From Aporrectodea caliginosa (lineage: Eukaryota > Annelida > Clitellata > Crassiclitellata > Lumbricidae): a DNA stretch of 64,000 nt. Every line of letters begins with the position of its first letter. Position 1 is the stretch's first letter. The stretch spans positions 582,001-646,000 of the forward strand of contig JACEVL010000805.1 in the NCBI GenBank assembly GCA_020284085.1, written 5' to 3'. The position numbers and the translations under genes were made by a program. Positions 42,063 through 54,304 of this stretch are shown here, one piece after another. The notes below the pieces were generated by a model that did not search any database, was not told the DNA's origin, and was given only the letters and a program-made list of their open reading frames with translations.

Positions 42063-42199
42063 CACAAGACCAACCAGCTATATGCCCAGCGAAAATGGTT
42101 GTATTAGAAAAATGTATCAATCTTATTGAAAATTCATCAACCTTAACACTTAAAAATATTCAGGGTAACTTGGCAGCATGAAGGAGAGACCAGTGTTAC

Positions 42200-42540
42200 C
42201 ACTCCTATGTTTTTCCTCCAAGATCTATGTTTTTTTGGCCTCATCTATGTTTCTATGGTTTTTTTACAGAAATCTAGGTTTTTTTCATGGAAGCTAAAAA
42301 GTTAGTTTTTTTGAGCAATTTCTATAAAAAAAGTACTTTTTCAGCAATTGTTATTGTGATATGAGTGATCTTTTTTTTTTGCTTGTCAACTGTTTTTGGG
42401 GGAGATTTTTGGAAAAAATTCTAACATTTGCACTTTTTTGGACCTCCACGCTCAACAAAAGCTCTGATTTTACACGCAATTCCTTAAAAACCGTGTCTCT
42501 TAACAATTTATTAACCTCTATGTTTCTTAAAAATATTCAG
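42200..42540. other. T-rich low-complexity stretch
   Basis: Repeated CTATGTTTTT and TCTATGTTTC blocks with many T runs. A near copy of GGTAACTTGGCAGCATGAAG occurs at each side (42,164 and 42,541 as GGTAACAATGAAGGAGAGAC), which suggests an old insertion. Confidence 0.4.
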
Positions 42541-43524
42541 TGGTAACAATGAAGGAGAGACAACCCGCTTTTGCCATAAAACCCCACACTGTGTATACCT
42601 ACCAAGAAAGTTACTTGCTTCTTTTACATTACCTATTTACTACCGAAGCGGCTGGGCCAATAATTATTTCCTTAAAACTCTCAGTAAGGCGTATACTTTC
42701 ATTTGTATCTCATCCAAGTTTTAATGTGCACATTTTACAGACATTCAATCAATCAATCAAATTCGTTTATTTGTGGTAATTAAGCTGACAAAGACGCAAC
42801 TTCAATAGGCAATACTGTTCAGGGCATTCTGGAGACAGTTACTGAACATAGATCAAATATGTCAGTAGACGTGCTTATAAAGAAAACATGAATATACTTA
42901 GGCCTACTGTGATCTTTAATAGGTAATGAGAAGTTATGTGACAGCAGAAGCAAAGGTCAAGTCTATTCCTAAATCACATGCAACAACGCTTTCTGATTGC
43001 AGGACAACAACATTCTTGGCAAACGACCGAAGGCCTTTACTATTCCAGAATTGACTCTCTCTACAACAATGTTCGGGATGTTTCAAGTCACAGCAGTGCA
43101 AAATGACGTAGGCCTACTTGCTTGATGCCGTAATAACTACGAATTCATTGGCAATTGAAAATCTATGAGACATGACAGGCTCTGCACCTCAAACAGTAAT
43201 TGTGAGAAACTAATGTCGCCACGACACCCATATAATTATACCAAGTGAGCACATTCACACTGCATCGTGTTAGAAATACGCTACTCATTTTCTAACGTAG
43301 GGTATGGCTCGGACAACCATACTATGTTCTTAAACACAGGGCACATTGCACATGTACTTCCCTGCAGCACAGTTCCAATACAAACAGAAGATAATCCAAA
43401 TTACAGAATTAAAGGTATTGAAAACAAACGAAAATCATGTAAGGGATGGATAATAAGCCATATTAAAGACGTTATTAAACATGGAACACGATTACCACTA
43501 CCACTACTATTGATACCAAATGCT

Positions 43525-44250
43525 ACCACCACTACTACCATTACTACTGCTGCAACCCAAGGAGTGCCATACAGTCCCATCCTCATAGCACTTCACTGGT
43601 TGAAAATTCCAGAGAAAATTCAATTCAAAGAACTATATTAACCCACAACTCTTAGCAATATTCCCAGCCCAAATATCTTAGAGATATCTTCACCATCACA
43701 TCAGCCACCCCACTCCGCTCTATCCGATCACCCTTCTGTCTCAGTCTTTCCAGACCTCCAGTCACTTCCATCTCATGTTCTCCAACTGAGTCATATACCA
43801 CACTGCACGGTGACTCTGGAATGATCGCCCTCCGGAATTCCACAAATTTTCTTTCGCTCCCTCCATCAGTATATTGTCATTCACCCACCATCATCTGACT
43901 CAGGCTCCTCCATTCATCTAGACTATCTATCTAGGTTATCTATCTATGCTGTCTATCTGTGTTATCTATCTAGGCTTCCACTCGCAGCTAAACTCTCATG
44001 TCTTCAAAATTCCTACCCCAACTCATCTAGTCCTCTGCGATACAAGCTTTTTTGCCCTAAATGAGAGTTGCTCCTCTGCCTTCTCTCTCTGGTTCTATAT
44101 GACAACCGGACTTGGATCTTTATTTCAATCATTTGACCATTCCCTGGACAACCACTCTGACTTGACTGAGTGTTCATGAACAATCTGGGGTCCTGTGCTT
44201 AGCTTTCAAGCGGCGCTTTAGAAATTTGGAGTCTATGATTACGATTGTAA
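43525..44250 (+). mobile_element. LINE reverse-transcriptase C-terminal remnants and 3' tails
   Basis: Plus-strand readings PYSPILIALHWLKIPEKIQF (compare LHWLPV..RI.FK of LINE proteins) and LWNDRPPEFHKFSFAPS, separated by stops. A second, shorter tail ends with AGCTTTCAAGCGGCGCTTTA and GGAGTCTATGATTACGATTG. Confidence 0.7.
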
Positions 44251-44254
44251 TCAC

Positions 44255-44420
44255 GATTACAAACCACTGCTACTGCTGCTATTACTACCACACATCTACC
44301 GTCATTACTACCACCATTACTACCACCACCACCACTACTATCACCACTACTACCACCAACACAACTACTACCACCACCACTAGCACCGCCACCATTACCA
44401 CTACCACTACACTACTATCA
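44255..44420. repeat. ACC/ACT triplet array
   Basis: Imperfect ACC, ACT and ATT triplets over 160 nt. Thr-rich ORF is an artefact. Confidence 0.9.
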
Positions 44421-44559
44421 CCTTAGTCTGGACTCTCAAGAGAACAGAGACATCGCAATAATGCAATTAATGCAAGTACAAAGTCCAACATACAAGTGTC
44501 TGCTTCTATATTAAACATCAATATAATAGTAGTAGTAGTGTGGCCTTGACAGGGCGACA

Positions 44560-44785
44560 ACGGTGACCGTCGGAGGAGACGTCGGTCGGCGACTGGCTTT
44601 GATTACTGATTAGAGCCCTGCCTGCATGTGGGCAGCACTCATTGACACCACCAACAGCAGAGGAGGCACAGTGACGGTGGCTCGGGCGACGGGCGCCGGT
44701 CGCGAGTGACGACCACGGCGCACACGGCCCGCCGCCGGTTGTCGCGCGCCTCTCTCTCCTCAGTCAACGGACGGTCCGTCGTGAG
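44560..44785. other. GC- and CpG-rich patch
   Basis: Around 65% GC with many CpGs, unlike the AT-rich surroundings (for example GGCGACGGGCGCCGGTCGCG, CGGCCCGCCGCCGG). It lies 13 kb upstream of the first placed Egfr exon. It could be a promoter or a first non-coding exon, but no start site or ORF supports this. Confidence 0.35.
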
Positions 44786-45639
44786 TTTAGGTGAATGCTA
44801 TTATTACTACGACAATCGCAAATATGATCGAAATTACCATGATCATGTTCTGCAAAAATGATCACTATTGATCACAGCAATGGTCGATCTGAAGATCATA
44901 GCTAATGATCGTGCTCATCCCAACAATGATCAAAGAAATATTCACAGCAATGATCACAGAAATGATCATGGTTGTAGCATTGAACATTAATAAAAACAGT
45001 GTCTTATACGTCCCTGCCATCACGTCCTTGGCACCCATATGGGTTGTATACGGGTCCAATAAGGGGAGTAGTGGTCCTATATGGCTCCTTGTGGGTTTGC
45101 TGGCAGAGGTGGAACCTCTCAGAAATCGTCATATACTATGACACCTTCTTAGCAGCGGGAAAGCCACAGAGCCACACGCCAGTTCAGAAATCGTAAAGCC
45201 GGTCATTGATACTTCCAGACCAGGTCTTTGGTGCGACTTATCAGTGTACGTGCAGACCAGAACATGAACCAGCGGAAGTCCGTGGAATGAAAAAATTATC
45301 AGCTGTGCACACATCCTCCGCTTAAACCAATAAACCGCCGAAATCTTACAACAATCGGCCAGGAAACACTAGCACTAATCAGGTCGCTAACAGCTCATTA
45401 AGGCCGTCGAAGGGACCGGAAGAACCGTTCGGCAAAAGGGCAGACACGACCCCCTCAGCCGAACCTCAGGTAATCAGCAATCTGATCCGCATTTCCAAGA
45501 AAATGCTTATTTACGCGACCACAGTTTTACACAGTCAGGGCAAGAACGACGGGAACACGTTCTCCAAAGTATAAAAGTACAGCTACCACATCCGATGGGG
45601 ATCGTAGAGGCGGCGCTCATTTGCTTTTCCACCCAATCA

Positions 45640-46170
45640 CTTGTATAATATGCTCTTACCTCGTCCCTAAAATTTGGAAATCTCTCCGCAGACCTCTGGA
45701 ATAAACTCTGGCCAGAATAGCCCATGACTATATCATCCATCCTATTAGTATAGGCTACGAACTAAAACAGGCGGCACCTTGTGCTGTCTTTACGCAGGTC
45801 TTTCACTCAAAACTGAGAACTTCTTCACCATAAATCCTATCCTGATTCCTTCTTTCTCCCTATAATAATTCTCACTTCTAATTCTAAACATCATCCACCC
45901 TGCCTGGCCTGGTTACTTGGCTGTCCCGCGGGTGCATACTTCTATGGCCCAGTCTAGGAGTTCTGCCATTGTTGGTTCCAATAGCCCAAGACCTTTTTTC
46001 TATTTCTTTTGACCAGATCCGCAAGCGCCTGAAAACCTCTCTTTACCAGTGAAGCTTGGAGACTGTTTTTGAGTGGTGCTATATAAATGCTTGATTACGA
46101 TTACGATTACGAATAAGCTGGGCTTGATTTTCAAGTTGCACTTTAGAAGTTTGGAGTTTACGAGTACCAT
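45640..46170 (+). mobile_element. LINE C-terminus and compound 3' end
   Basis: Readings SADLWNKLWPE and FDQIRKRLKTSLYQ are LINE ORF2 C-terminal blocks. 46,015-46,080 is the inverse of 63,640-63,710. Ends with GAGTGGTGCTATATAAATG, (ATTACG)n and then the second tail type AAGTTTGGAGTTTA. Confidence 0.7.
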
Positions 46171-46829
46171 TCAGTGGTTCAGAAAGCAATGGACGAATCT
46201 CAAGCGCCTTGTATAGCACGGGCCAGTACATAGCAAGAGTTGCCGTTTGATCCAAACTTACACCAGTTCCAAATTATCCTGCTTGGAGACAGAGGCATGT
46301 GTATGCAAAACTGGCCTTAGGTCGTCCACGGAATCGAGCCGTACCTGTCACAATGGCGCTACATAAATGCAAAACTGACGCGTATAACAGACATATGGAT
46401 ATATATATGGATATAGGTTATATATGGATATATGTATATATATATATATACGGCATATCTGATTAATTACTGTTTATTACTTGATTTACTATGATTTATT
46501 ACAGGGGGAGAGGATTAGGTGAATAGATACAATCTGTCCTCAAGAGCAGAAGATCAGCACGGACGTGGGATCGCCTCCACTACCATCCCAAAGGTCGACT
46601 CAACCTTTCATTTGCCAGATGGTGTTGGTAAAATGAGCAGCATGACGTGACGGGGCCTTGCATGGCTGCCAAAATAAAACAGTTCAATTCGACTCTTGTA
46701 ATAACTTGTGATCATCCATTCATACTATGAATATTGTAATCATACTGCAGTGTGTCAGTTTCAAATAATTAACAAAGTATATTATTAATTATTATTCATC
46801 CCACATAAAGCTGTAACCAATAAGTGATC

Positions 46830-47093
46830 TTACATTCTTACTACCGGTAACGTAATGTCTCTAAAGAGCCCCCCACGGTAATTCTTCATGGTGCATACGC
46901 CGTGTACAACATCTAACCTAACTAGGAACATGTCTGTTAATATGTGAAGAGTGTTAAAGATCGCGTTGGCTGTAGTTATAGCCAGCGTAAACATGAAGTT
47001 CACAACAAACATCCAATGCAAATAACTTCTTAGAGGCCTAATTCTGTGCCCATGAACACTGACAAAAGCACAACGGCACCCCGCAGTAAACAC
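46830..47093 (-). other. ORF with a signal-peptide-like segment, unproven
   Basis: The 87-codon minus-strand ORF contains MFVVNFMFTLAITTANA, which looks like a signal peptide with an AxA site. Nothing else supports it as a gene. It is one of two weak candidates for the missing Egfr signal-peptide exon, with no strong splice donor nearby. Confidence 0.12.
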
Positions 47094-47289
47094 GAAAAGC
47101 AGGTTAATCCGTTAAGCGCCGTTCGCCGATTGGTTGCAGGTAGAACATAATCAGGTCATGACGAGAATCTAGATCACGGAGTTAAAAAGAGGTAATGGTG
47201 GCCTATACGACATAGTTTGCCCCACCCACACGCCTATGATAAACGCTTCCAAACTGTGGGTACAACCCATTCAATCAACCACACAACGT

Positions 47290-47405
47290 ATGCTATATAT
47301 ATAATTAACATATATATATATATATAATACATATATATATATACACATATATATATTCGTAGTATGAACATATGATATATATATATATAATATATATATA
47401 CCCTG
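47290..47405. repeat. (TA)n microsatellite
   Basis: TA runs broken by CATA and TCGTAG. Confidence 0.95.
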
Positions 47406-47691
47406 TGCTTTGGCTGTACCATGTGCTATATAAAGACTGAGGAGTGAGGGAAGGCAGAGCCATAGAGCGTAAGTGCATGTGTCCTCTGAATCACGCTCTG
47501 AAACTAATGATTCACTGAGAGTTGAACTTAAAACTGTTCATTGATCGCTGATTAGGCGAGTGATTGACCGATAGACCGACAGATCTTGTCAGTCTATCAG
47601 TACGATGATGATAATGGCTTATACTGAATTAGGAATAGTAACAATGGCTAGCAATACGATGACACACATTCGTACTTGGGAAGCGGCCGCC

Positions 47692-48046
47692 GGTGTCACG
47701 AAATAGAGTATCCGTCCTAGGACTATCCGGGGGATGTATGAATTTATCCCCCGGATGGAATAAACCGGTTTAGAGTATCCGGGGGATAAACCATTCTATC
47801 CCCCATAGGTATACGCATCACGATAGCCTCGACGAAAATGCAGTCAAAATCACCAAAAACGAAGTAAATTGATTTCAGGCCGACTTACAAACTAAAGATA
47901 CACAATTTTAAAATGTTATGTGTACAATAAATCCAAACAGTATGACTGAATAAACTTAGAAACCGCCAAAAATGCAAATTAAACCGAATACTCCATTTCG
48001 CTAAGGGGGATACTCATGTATGGGGAATACTCTATTTCGTGACACC
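47692..48046. mobile_element. 355-bp MITE with about 23-bp inverted ends
   Basis: Left GGTGTCACGAAATAGAGTAT and right ATACTCTATTTCGTGACACC are exact inverse 20-mers. The interior carries GGGGGATA and TATCCCCC palindromes. The target duplication is not obvious, so the superfamily is open. Confidence 0.85.
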
Positions 48047-48134
48047 TTCGCCGACGCATATCTCCTATAGAACTTAACGAATTGCACGATAGCTCGCTCG
48101 CTAACATGCAATTCAACTGTAGCTCTAGGTCACA

Positions 48135-48305
48135 GTAAGTGCATGTGTGTGTGTGTGTGTGTGTGAGCGCGCACATGAGTCTGTTTGCAACACTGTGTAG
48201 TTGTGTATAGTGTATTGCGCGTGTGACACTGTGTGAGCGTGTGTGTGTATGGTGTGTGTCTATGTGCACAAGTCTGTTTGTGACACTGTGTATTGTGTAC
48301 ACATG

Positions 48306-48370
<65 letters not shown>
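48135..48370. repeat. (GT)n microsatellite block
   Basis: Three GT runs; the longest, at about 48,308-48,366, has nearly 30 units. Confidence 0.95.
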
Positions 48371-48474
48371 GCGGGTGCGTATGTGTGTAATTGTCAGTGT
48401 AAAAGTTACACTAAAATATCGAGAAACATGCACAGTAATACTGTTTATGCGCGAAAATGTAAAAGTGGGTAAAA

Positions 48475-48680
48475 GTAAGTAAGTAAGTATATCCTTTATT
48501 GAAAAACCAACTGCTCACCAAACAAAGACCGGGAAATTCTGGTGTACAAAGATCATCAAATATAAAATAATAAAAAGGATTGGAAAATACAAGTCAAAGA
48601 GCGTAAAGTTTATGGAAATTCGGCGAAATTCGTCACCAAACAAAGACCGGGAAATTCTGGTCCCCTATCTCAACTATTCC
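48475..48680 (-). mobile_element. LINE 3' tail with (AAGT)n
   Basis: AAGTAAGTAAGTATATCCTT, TATTGAAAAACCAACTGCTC and GTGTACAAAGATCATCAAAT are the inverse of 27,510-27,600. A block CACCAAACAAAGACCGGGAA is present twice (48,518 and 48,634). Confidence 0.6.
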
Positions 48681-49177
48681 TGATCTAGATACAAACAATG
48701 TCACACATATATATTATATACATCCCAAGAGCTGATTGTGAAGATTAACACATGACATACAATTAGTGCCCAACGACTTAAACACACAAATAGTACAGAA
48801 TCATCTATCAGAAAATATGTCACATCTAACAGTAACAATAACAGACAACGGTAATTAACACCGTAACAATGACTTATAGCAAAATATTCTGTCTGTTAAA
48901 GACAGACAGTGTAATGAGTTGAGTGATAAAAGAGCCTGTTCAGCTCCGTGTGTCTATACTCTATAGCGTTAGGACCAAGTTCAGGACAATAAGCCAATCC
49001 CATAATTCAATAACTTCCTTCAGAATGAATTTAGTGACTGTCGTATATTCTATCAAAGGGTAGGTAGTAAACAACATTAATAACCCTAAAACTAACAAGG
49101 AAAGGCAGGCTAATCAAGTAGCAACACTAGCAACAATAATACTAACAGGTAAAACTGAATCATCAATCAGAAGGCGT

Positions 49178-49308
49178 GTGATATATATATACACATATAT
49201 TATATATAATATATATTATATGTATTGTATGTATATATACACACATATATTATATATAATATATATTATATGTATATATGTATGTATATATATATATATA
49301 TGGTTTAT
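49178..49308. repeat. TA/GTAT microsatellite with a duplicated block
   Basis: ATATATTATATATAATATAT occurs at 49,193 and 49,245, so a 52-nt unit is duplicated. Confidence 0.9.
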
Positions 49309-49604
49309 GTATATAATGTCTATTTCTGTCATGAGTTTGCCATAACAAATCAAAGAATGAAGTGTGTACACACTGCCACTTTAGGCCCACGTACGTCGGC
49401 CACAGACCAGTAGGCCCGCGAACAACGTTGAATGAAGCCAAACATAAATAGTCCATGCATAGATAAATAATAAGTTTCATTGAATGTGCAAGTTTAGTCA
49501 AGCGGTGAATGGATGGCCTACTTGCCAATCACGGCGTCACAAGACATGGTGATGACTGCAATAGCATCAACTGGTCATCATCTGTGAAACACGTGCAAAT
49601 CCAT

Positions 49605-49965
49605 GCACTGATTGATTGATGGATTGATGGACGGACGAATAGTTGAATGGACAGTCAGACGGAGGTACGGATGAACTGATGGATGGATGATGCATGCAAG
49701 GACTGATGGACAGTGGATGGACTGATGGACACTGATGGATGGATGGATGGATGAATGGATGGATGGAACTCAAGGATGGCTTTCAAGGATTTGGAAATCT
49801 AAGTGGATGGATACTATCCGCGCCTCAGATTCACATTTCGGTGTGACCTTGCGCATGGACAGTGGATGGATGGATGGATGGAGAGGATGGATGGACAGGT
49901 GGGTGGGTGGGTGGACGGGTGGGTGGGTGGATGATGGACTGAAGCAATGGATTGATGGATAGAAT
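49605..49965. repeat. (GGAT)n / GGATGGAC array
   Basis: Degenerate GGAT and GGTGGGTG units with one unique interruption (49,770-49,855). The Met-Asp-Gly-Trp ORF is an artefact. A second array is at 53.94-54.3 kb. Confidence 0.9.
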
Positions 49966-50204
49966 ACGAGAGCAACGTTGGATTCGTGCAAATAAGACAA
50001 ACTCAAATGATCTCCAATTATAGAAAACCAAGGTGGGTCTCTCCTGTTTTTATTAGACTCCAAGCCTCTTTCTGTACATATGCTTAGCTTTTCCACCCGT
50101 TGTTACATTGTAATTCATTGTGGGCCTATATATATTATAATCTTGACTGCTTTTCCTAATTTTAATTTCTCTCTTGAACTCAGTTTAGGTGGTTTTTCAT
50201 TTAC

Positions 50205-50291
50205 AAGCCAGCTTTGACATAAGACTTTTACAAAACACAGAACAAATGCAAAACACATGAGCCAAAGAAACAGATTTCTATCTAGAAACAT
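50205..50291 (-). CDS. Weak candidate signal-peptide exon for Egfr
   Basis: ATG at 50,291 opens MFLDRNLFLWLMCFAFVLCF then VKVLCQSWL, followed by GTAAAT as a possible donor in phase 0, which would fit the phase-0 start of the 31-nt exon. However, the frame is open further upstream, the donor is moderate and the intron would be 18.7 kb. This is a suggestion only. Confidence 0.2.
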
Positions 50292-50504
50292 GCAGTGACT
50301 GTGAGTACAAAGCAGGAGAAGAAAAACATTTCTTAACATAATGACTCCTCTGACAGCTGCTGGATATTTTTGCACCTTCAACAAGACGGCTCCGAGTACG
50401 CACCGAGTACACTCCGAGGAAATTCCGAGCATCTACGACACACGCAGGCTGTTAATTTCATGCAGTAAATTTACATAGCGCTTTTTCAGTATCGTATGTA
50501 ATAG

Positions 50505-50945
50505 TTTCTGTGGTTAGCATGCTGGACTGTCAGCTTAGATGTCGGCAGTTCAAATCTCCATCATGCCTCTGACAAACTCTGTAAACCGAATATATATACC
50601 TACTCAGCGTTTAAAGTGGTGTGGGAACTGTGGGAACGGCGTTCCCACTGCTCTAAAAAAAGTTGCTTACGTTCCCACTGCTCACCATGCAATAGGACCA
50701 TACTGACACATTCATTCCAATAAAACTCTTCTTCAGAGTTCCCACTGCTCACCCAAACCACTTCACTGTAGCTATACTGGCTCAGGCTCATTCACAGCAG
50801 TGCCAAAGTGTTGGTGGAAAGATAAGACGCTGAGGGAGAGGACCGGTCGTTGGTCATGCATCCTCAGACGTAGGGTAGAGGCAGGTCAAAATGAAGTCAC
50901 CATCATGTCTTAACCATTACTGCCTCTCAAGGAGTTAGCTCAATG
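50505..50945 (+). mobile_element. SINE family B copy interrupted by a short inverted-repeat element
   Basis: The head GTGGTTAGCATGCTGGACTG at 50,511 and the body (GGAGAGGACCGGTCG, AAAATGAAGTCACCATCATG) at 50,830-50,920 belong together as in the 36.57 kb copy. About 150 nt between them, 50,614-50,763, have inverted ends AAGTGGTGTGGG and AACCACTT with three copies of GTTCCCACTGCTC-like sequence. Confidence 0.55.
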
Positions 50946-50949
50946 GTAG

Positions 50950-53930
50950 CTCTCTGCTCGGCCACTCCCGTTTTCGGGCGGGCCAGTCTTAAGGCGGGAA
51001 TGAAGGAGAGGTCAACGATTATCACCTTTGTTCTGACACTGCATTGTTAATTAAATAACAACTATACACGGCCCATCCTCGACAATCTTCACGCGTTGAC
51101 AACAACCGTGAACAACGTCATGTAGCGTTTCAACCAGCGTAAGTAGAAGACGCTCGGAGTATGCTCGGAGCACACACGAGGCGGACATGGAGCGCACACC
51201 GAGTGTTTGCACGGCCCTTCCTCTGTCGCACCGTGTAACCCGACGCAGGGCGGGCGTGAGCGGCACACCATCGACTTGGCAACTACCTGTCAGAATGCAA
51301 CTTCGTCGCTTACACACCGCGAACGTTGAAACGTTTAGAGATCCAACTGACCAGCAGTCTTAATGAAAGGTCGCCGACCTCGTGAACGTTACTCATGCGG
51401 TCTCTACCGATGTGACTCTGAATTAGTTGAACATTCATAAGTCTGGCCTTTGAGCCGTTAACGGTATGGCACACCTGGTGGTATCCATTGGCCGCGTGGG
51501 CGGCTATCCTATTACCGCCTTATAACCTACCCTATCGTGGCGGAAACTACCGGGATTGCCTATACCTATCAGATAGCAGCTCAACTCGTCGTGGACACAA
51601 AGATGGTTGAGCTCTGACATGACAGGAAAGCCATGGGAAAGTCAAAGGAAATTCACGGGGTATTGCGTCCTCAACGTAACACCTTGTATCCGCATCGTCC
51701 ACTGTTTACTCGGTGCTATCACCTGGGTCGGTCTGACCACTGCTTAATATGTACACCCACGGACACACAGATCGATGGCCATGGGAAAGTAACGGTCCCT
51801 CTCCCGTTACGTATTGCAACCTGACAGTAACACTGCGCATTCTGTTTTCGTCAAGAATATGCACGTGTATAGCATACACGAGGTCCGCTTAAAGCGATGC
51901 AGAAACACGGCCGGATCAAGTGTTCGTAACTGGTCTGGTGTTGGCCCTATACTCCGAGTCCAGACATCCCCAGGTCTATTCCAAGGGCTTCACGGCGTAA
52001 ATCGTGCTTTAACCTCTGTCGTCTGAGAAGTCACCGGTTTGGGAGGCAGGTGTATGGAATTGCAGCCGACAGCTGCCAATCAGTGAAGCATGCAGAATAA
52101 CAACTGGTCTCGAATAGCCAGCAAAAATTAAATTAAATACGCCACTGTCGTAATGGTAGGTTGAAATAGTCCCCGGAACCGCCGCCGCTAAGACCTCAAG
52201 TCGAAACCAGTCGCTAAGCTAGTGACATCGTTCACTGAAAGGTTTGCTTATTGTTTTAATCGCGATTTCCAATTTTCGATTTGACGAAGGCACCAGCAGC
52301 AGAACAAAAGCAACACGCGCTTACATGTAATGTATAATGTAGGCTACGAGTCACAGTGCAACATGTGCACACTAACAGTCTAACAGGCAGTTGACGTCAG
52401 TTCTTTACTTGCTTTCCTGTGTGTGCCGTATCTTTTACACTGCATGACTTCACGCAATCGTTTTCATCTGAAAAGCGTATGGTTGACTATACGTTGGTAA
52501 CTGAATTAGCTTCAAATCAAAGCTCTGAGCAAATTGTGAAATACGTGTTGATAGCACAATTTTGTTTATAACCTTAAATATTGTAACAGTAACGACATTA
52601 ACTATAACCATAAGGAGTCACTGGGTTGACTATACGTTGGTAACTTAGTATCAACGTACATGGCCAGTCGACCATGTCGTTACGTCAGTCGCTAGCTGAT
52701 CAAATCAGTCGACAATTCCTTGGTGATCCACTCCCAGGACTGGTTTAAAGATATCATGGCCGCATGGACTAACTCTGAATATTATTAGGCTTAAGGAAGT
52801 ATATTCTTTATTTATTTAAGTGATAATAAAGGCTCACATGCGGACCTTAATAGATTGTTTATGACCCAGTGACGGAGTGACGGATATGAAGCACATGCTC
52901 AGAAAGGACTGATTACCGGACCGTATTTTACTAAAAACTTTGACACCTCTAATAATGTTAGATTTCGGCTCTGGACAACAATGCTAACGTTACTTCTGAC
53001 AGTGTCACCGCGTTGTTAAATGTAATGCCCGATGCCAGTTTTGCGGCATTGGATGCCAGCAGAAAGCTAGTTTGGCTTTGAACGTTACAATGCCGCTAAA
53101 GGGTGTGCCAAGTGCGCCGCGGGCCAGGCATAGTGAATGGCAGATTAAAGCAAACAGTTCAGGTCTATATTCGTCAAAACAGCATTTAACGCCGATGCAC
53201 GGATCTACGCACCCAGCAGGCTGGCAGAGTGGCAGGCAGCAGGCAGGCAGGCGGGCAGGCAGAGTGGCAGACAGGCAGACGCACAGGGGCGTCAAGGCCT
53301 ACATGAATCACCGGGCCGATTGAATGAAACTCCATATCTCACTCATACGCCCGTCGTAATTCGGCCATTATTACTAAGGGCATGTCAAATTAGTTAAAAT
53401 CCAGATTGCGCTCATGAATGCTGGCGACGAGTAGTCGTTCCCAGTTCCCACACTCTCGTTCGTCCCTCTGGCCGCGACCACGAATTATTCAGAGGCAACA
53501 AAACTCATATACATCCAAGAACAAACGTAATTAACTGTAATGAGTATCTGCCCTTTGTCCTCCCATGCCCTCCTAGGCCCGCGGAGAGGGGTGGTCAACA
53601 CAGCGACATGTCCTCCTGCGGTGGGTCGGATGTACTCCACCCAAAATTGTATTAACCGTCCCTTCCACAGGTTAATGGAGCCAGATTTTCACGTCGTACT
53701 CGCACGGAGGCGGACCGGGCGGAGGAAAGTATAGCGCCAGATTTATTTATCCGCAGCACAGACGTTGAACGGTTTTCCGTTTGAGCAAATGACACACATG
53801 GACCATATGACGTATACTAATTCCACGGAGAATAATCTCAAAACGAACAGACATCCTGTCATCGCATGCTTTCAACGCTCGTATCTGCATCTCCATTCTC
53901 CAGTGTGTGGTCGACTGAAAAGTCTATTCA
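50950..53930. other. Gene-free stretch, nothing recognised
   Basis: About 3 kb with short ORFs on both strands but no homology that I recognise. GTTGACTATACGTTGGTAAC is present twice (52,482 and 52,624), and a GGCAGGCAGGC run lies at 53,220-53,280. Confidence 0.4.
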
Positions 53931-53934
53931 CCCT

Positions 53935-54302
53935 GGAAGGATGGATGGATGGATAGACGGGTGGGAGGAGGTAGACGGACAGGCAGGCAGATGGAACGGA
54001 CGGACGGACTGGGTGGCTGGGTTCTTGGATTGGAAGGATTGATGGGATGGATGGACGTATGGATGGAGGATCCCGGATGGATACGACGTCAAGCCATGTT
54101 CTTGGTTGGGGTGGGTGGCCACGACGGACGGACGGACTGGTGGGTGGGTGTATTGGACGGATGGATGGAATGGAAGGATGGATGGATAGACGGGTGCATG
54201 GGTGGACGGACCGAGACGGACGGACGGACGGGTGGGTGTATTGGACGGATGGATGGAATGGATGGATAGATGGATGGACGGTCGGACGGGTTCGTGGATT
54301 TG
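53935..54302. repeat. (GGAT)n / GGACGGAC array
   Basis: A second degenerate array of GGAT, GGAC and GGGTGGGT units. A sub-block GTGGGTGTATTGGACGGATG recurs about 90 nt apart (54,142 and 54,231). Confidence 0.9.
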
Positions 54303-54304
54303 GA

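Noticed and set aside
51051..51317. 88-codon Arg/Cys-rich minus-strand ORF
   Set aside because: No recognisable domain, and composition is explained by a CpG-rich segment.
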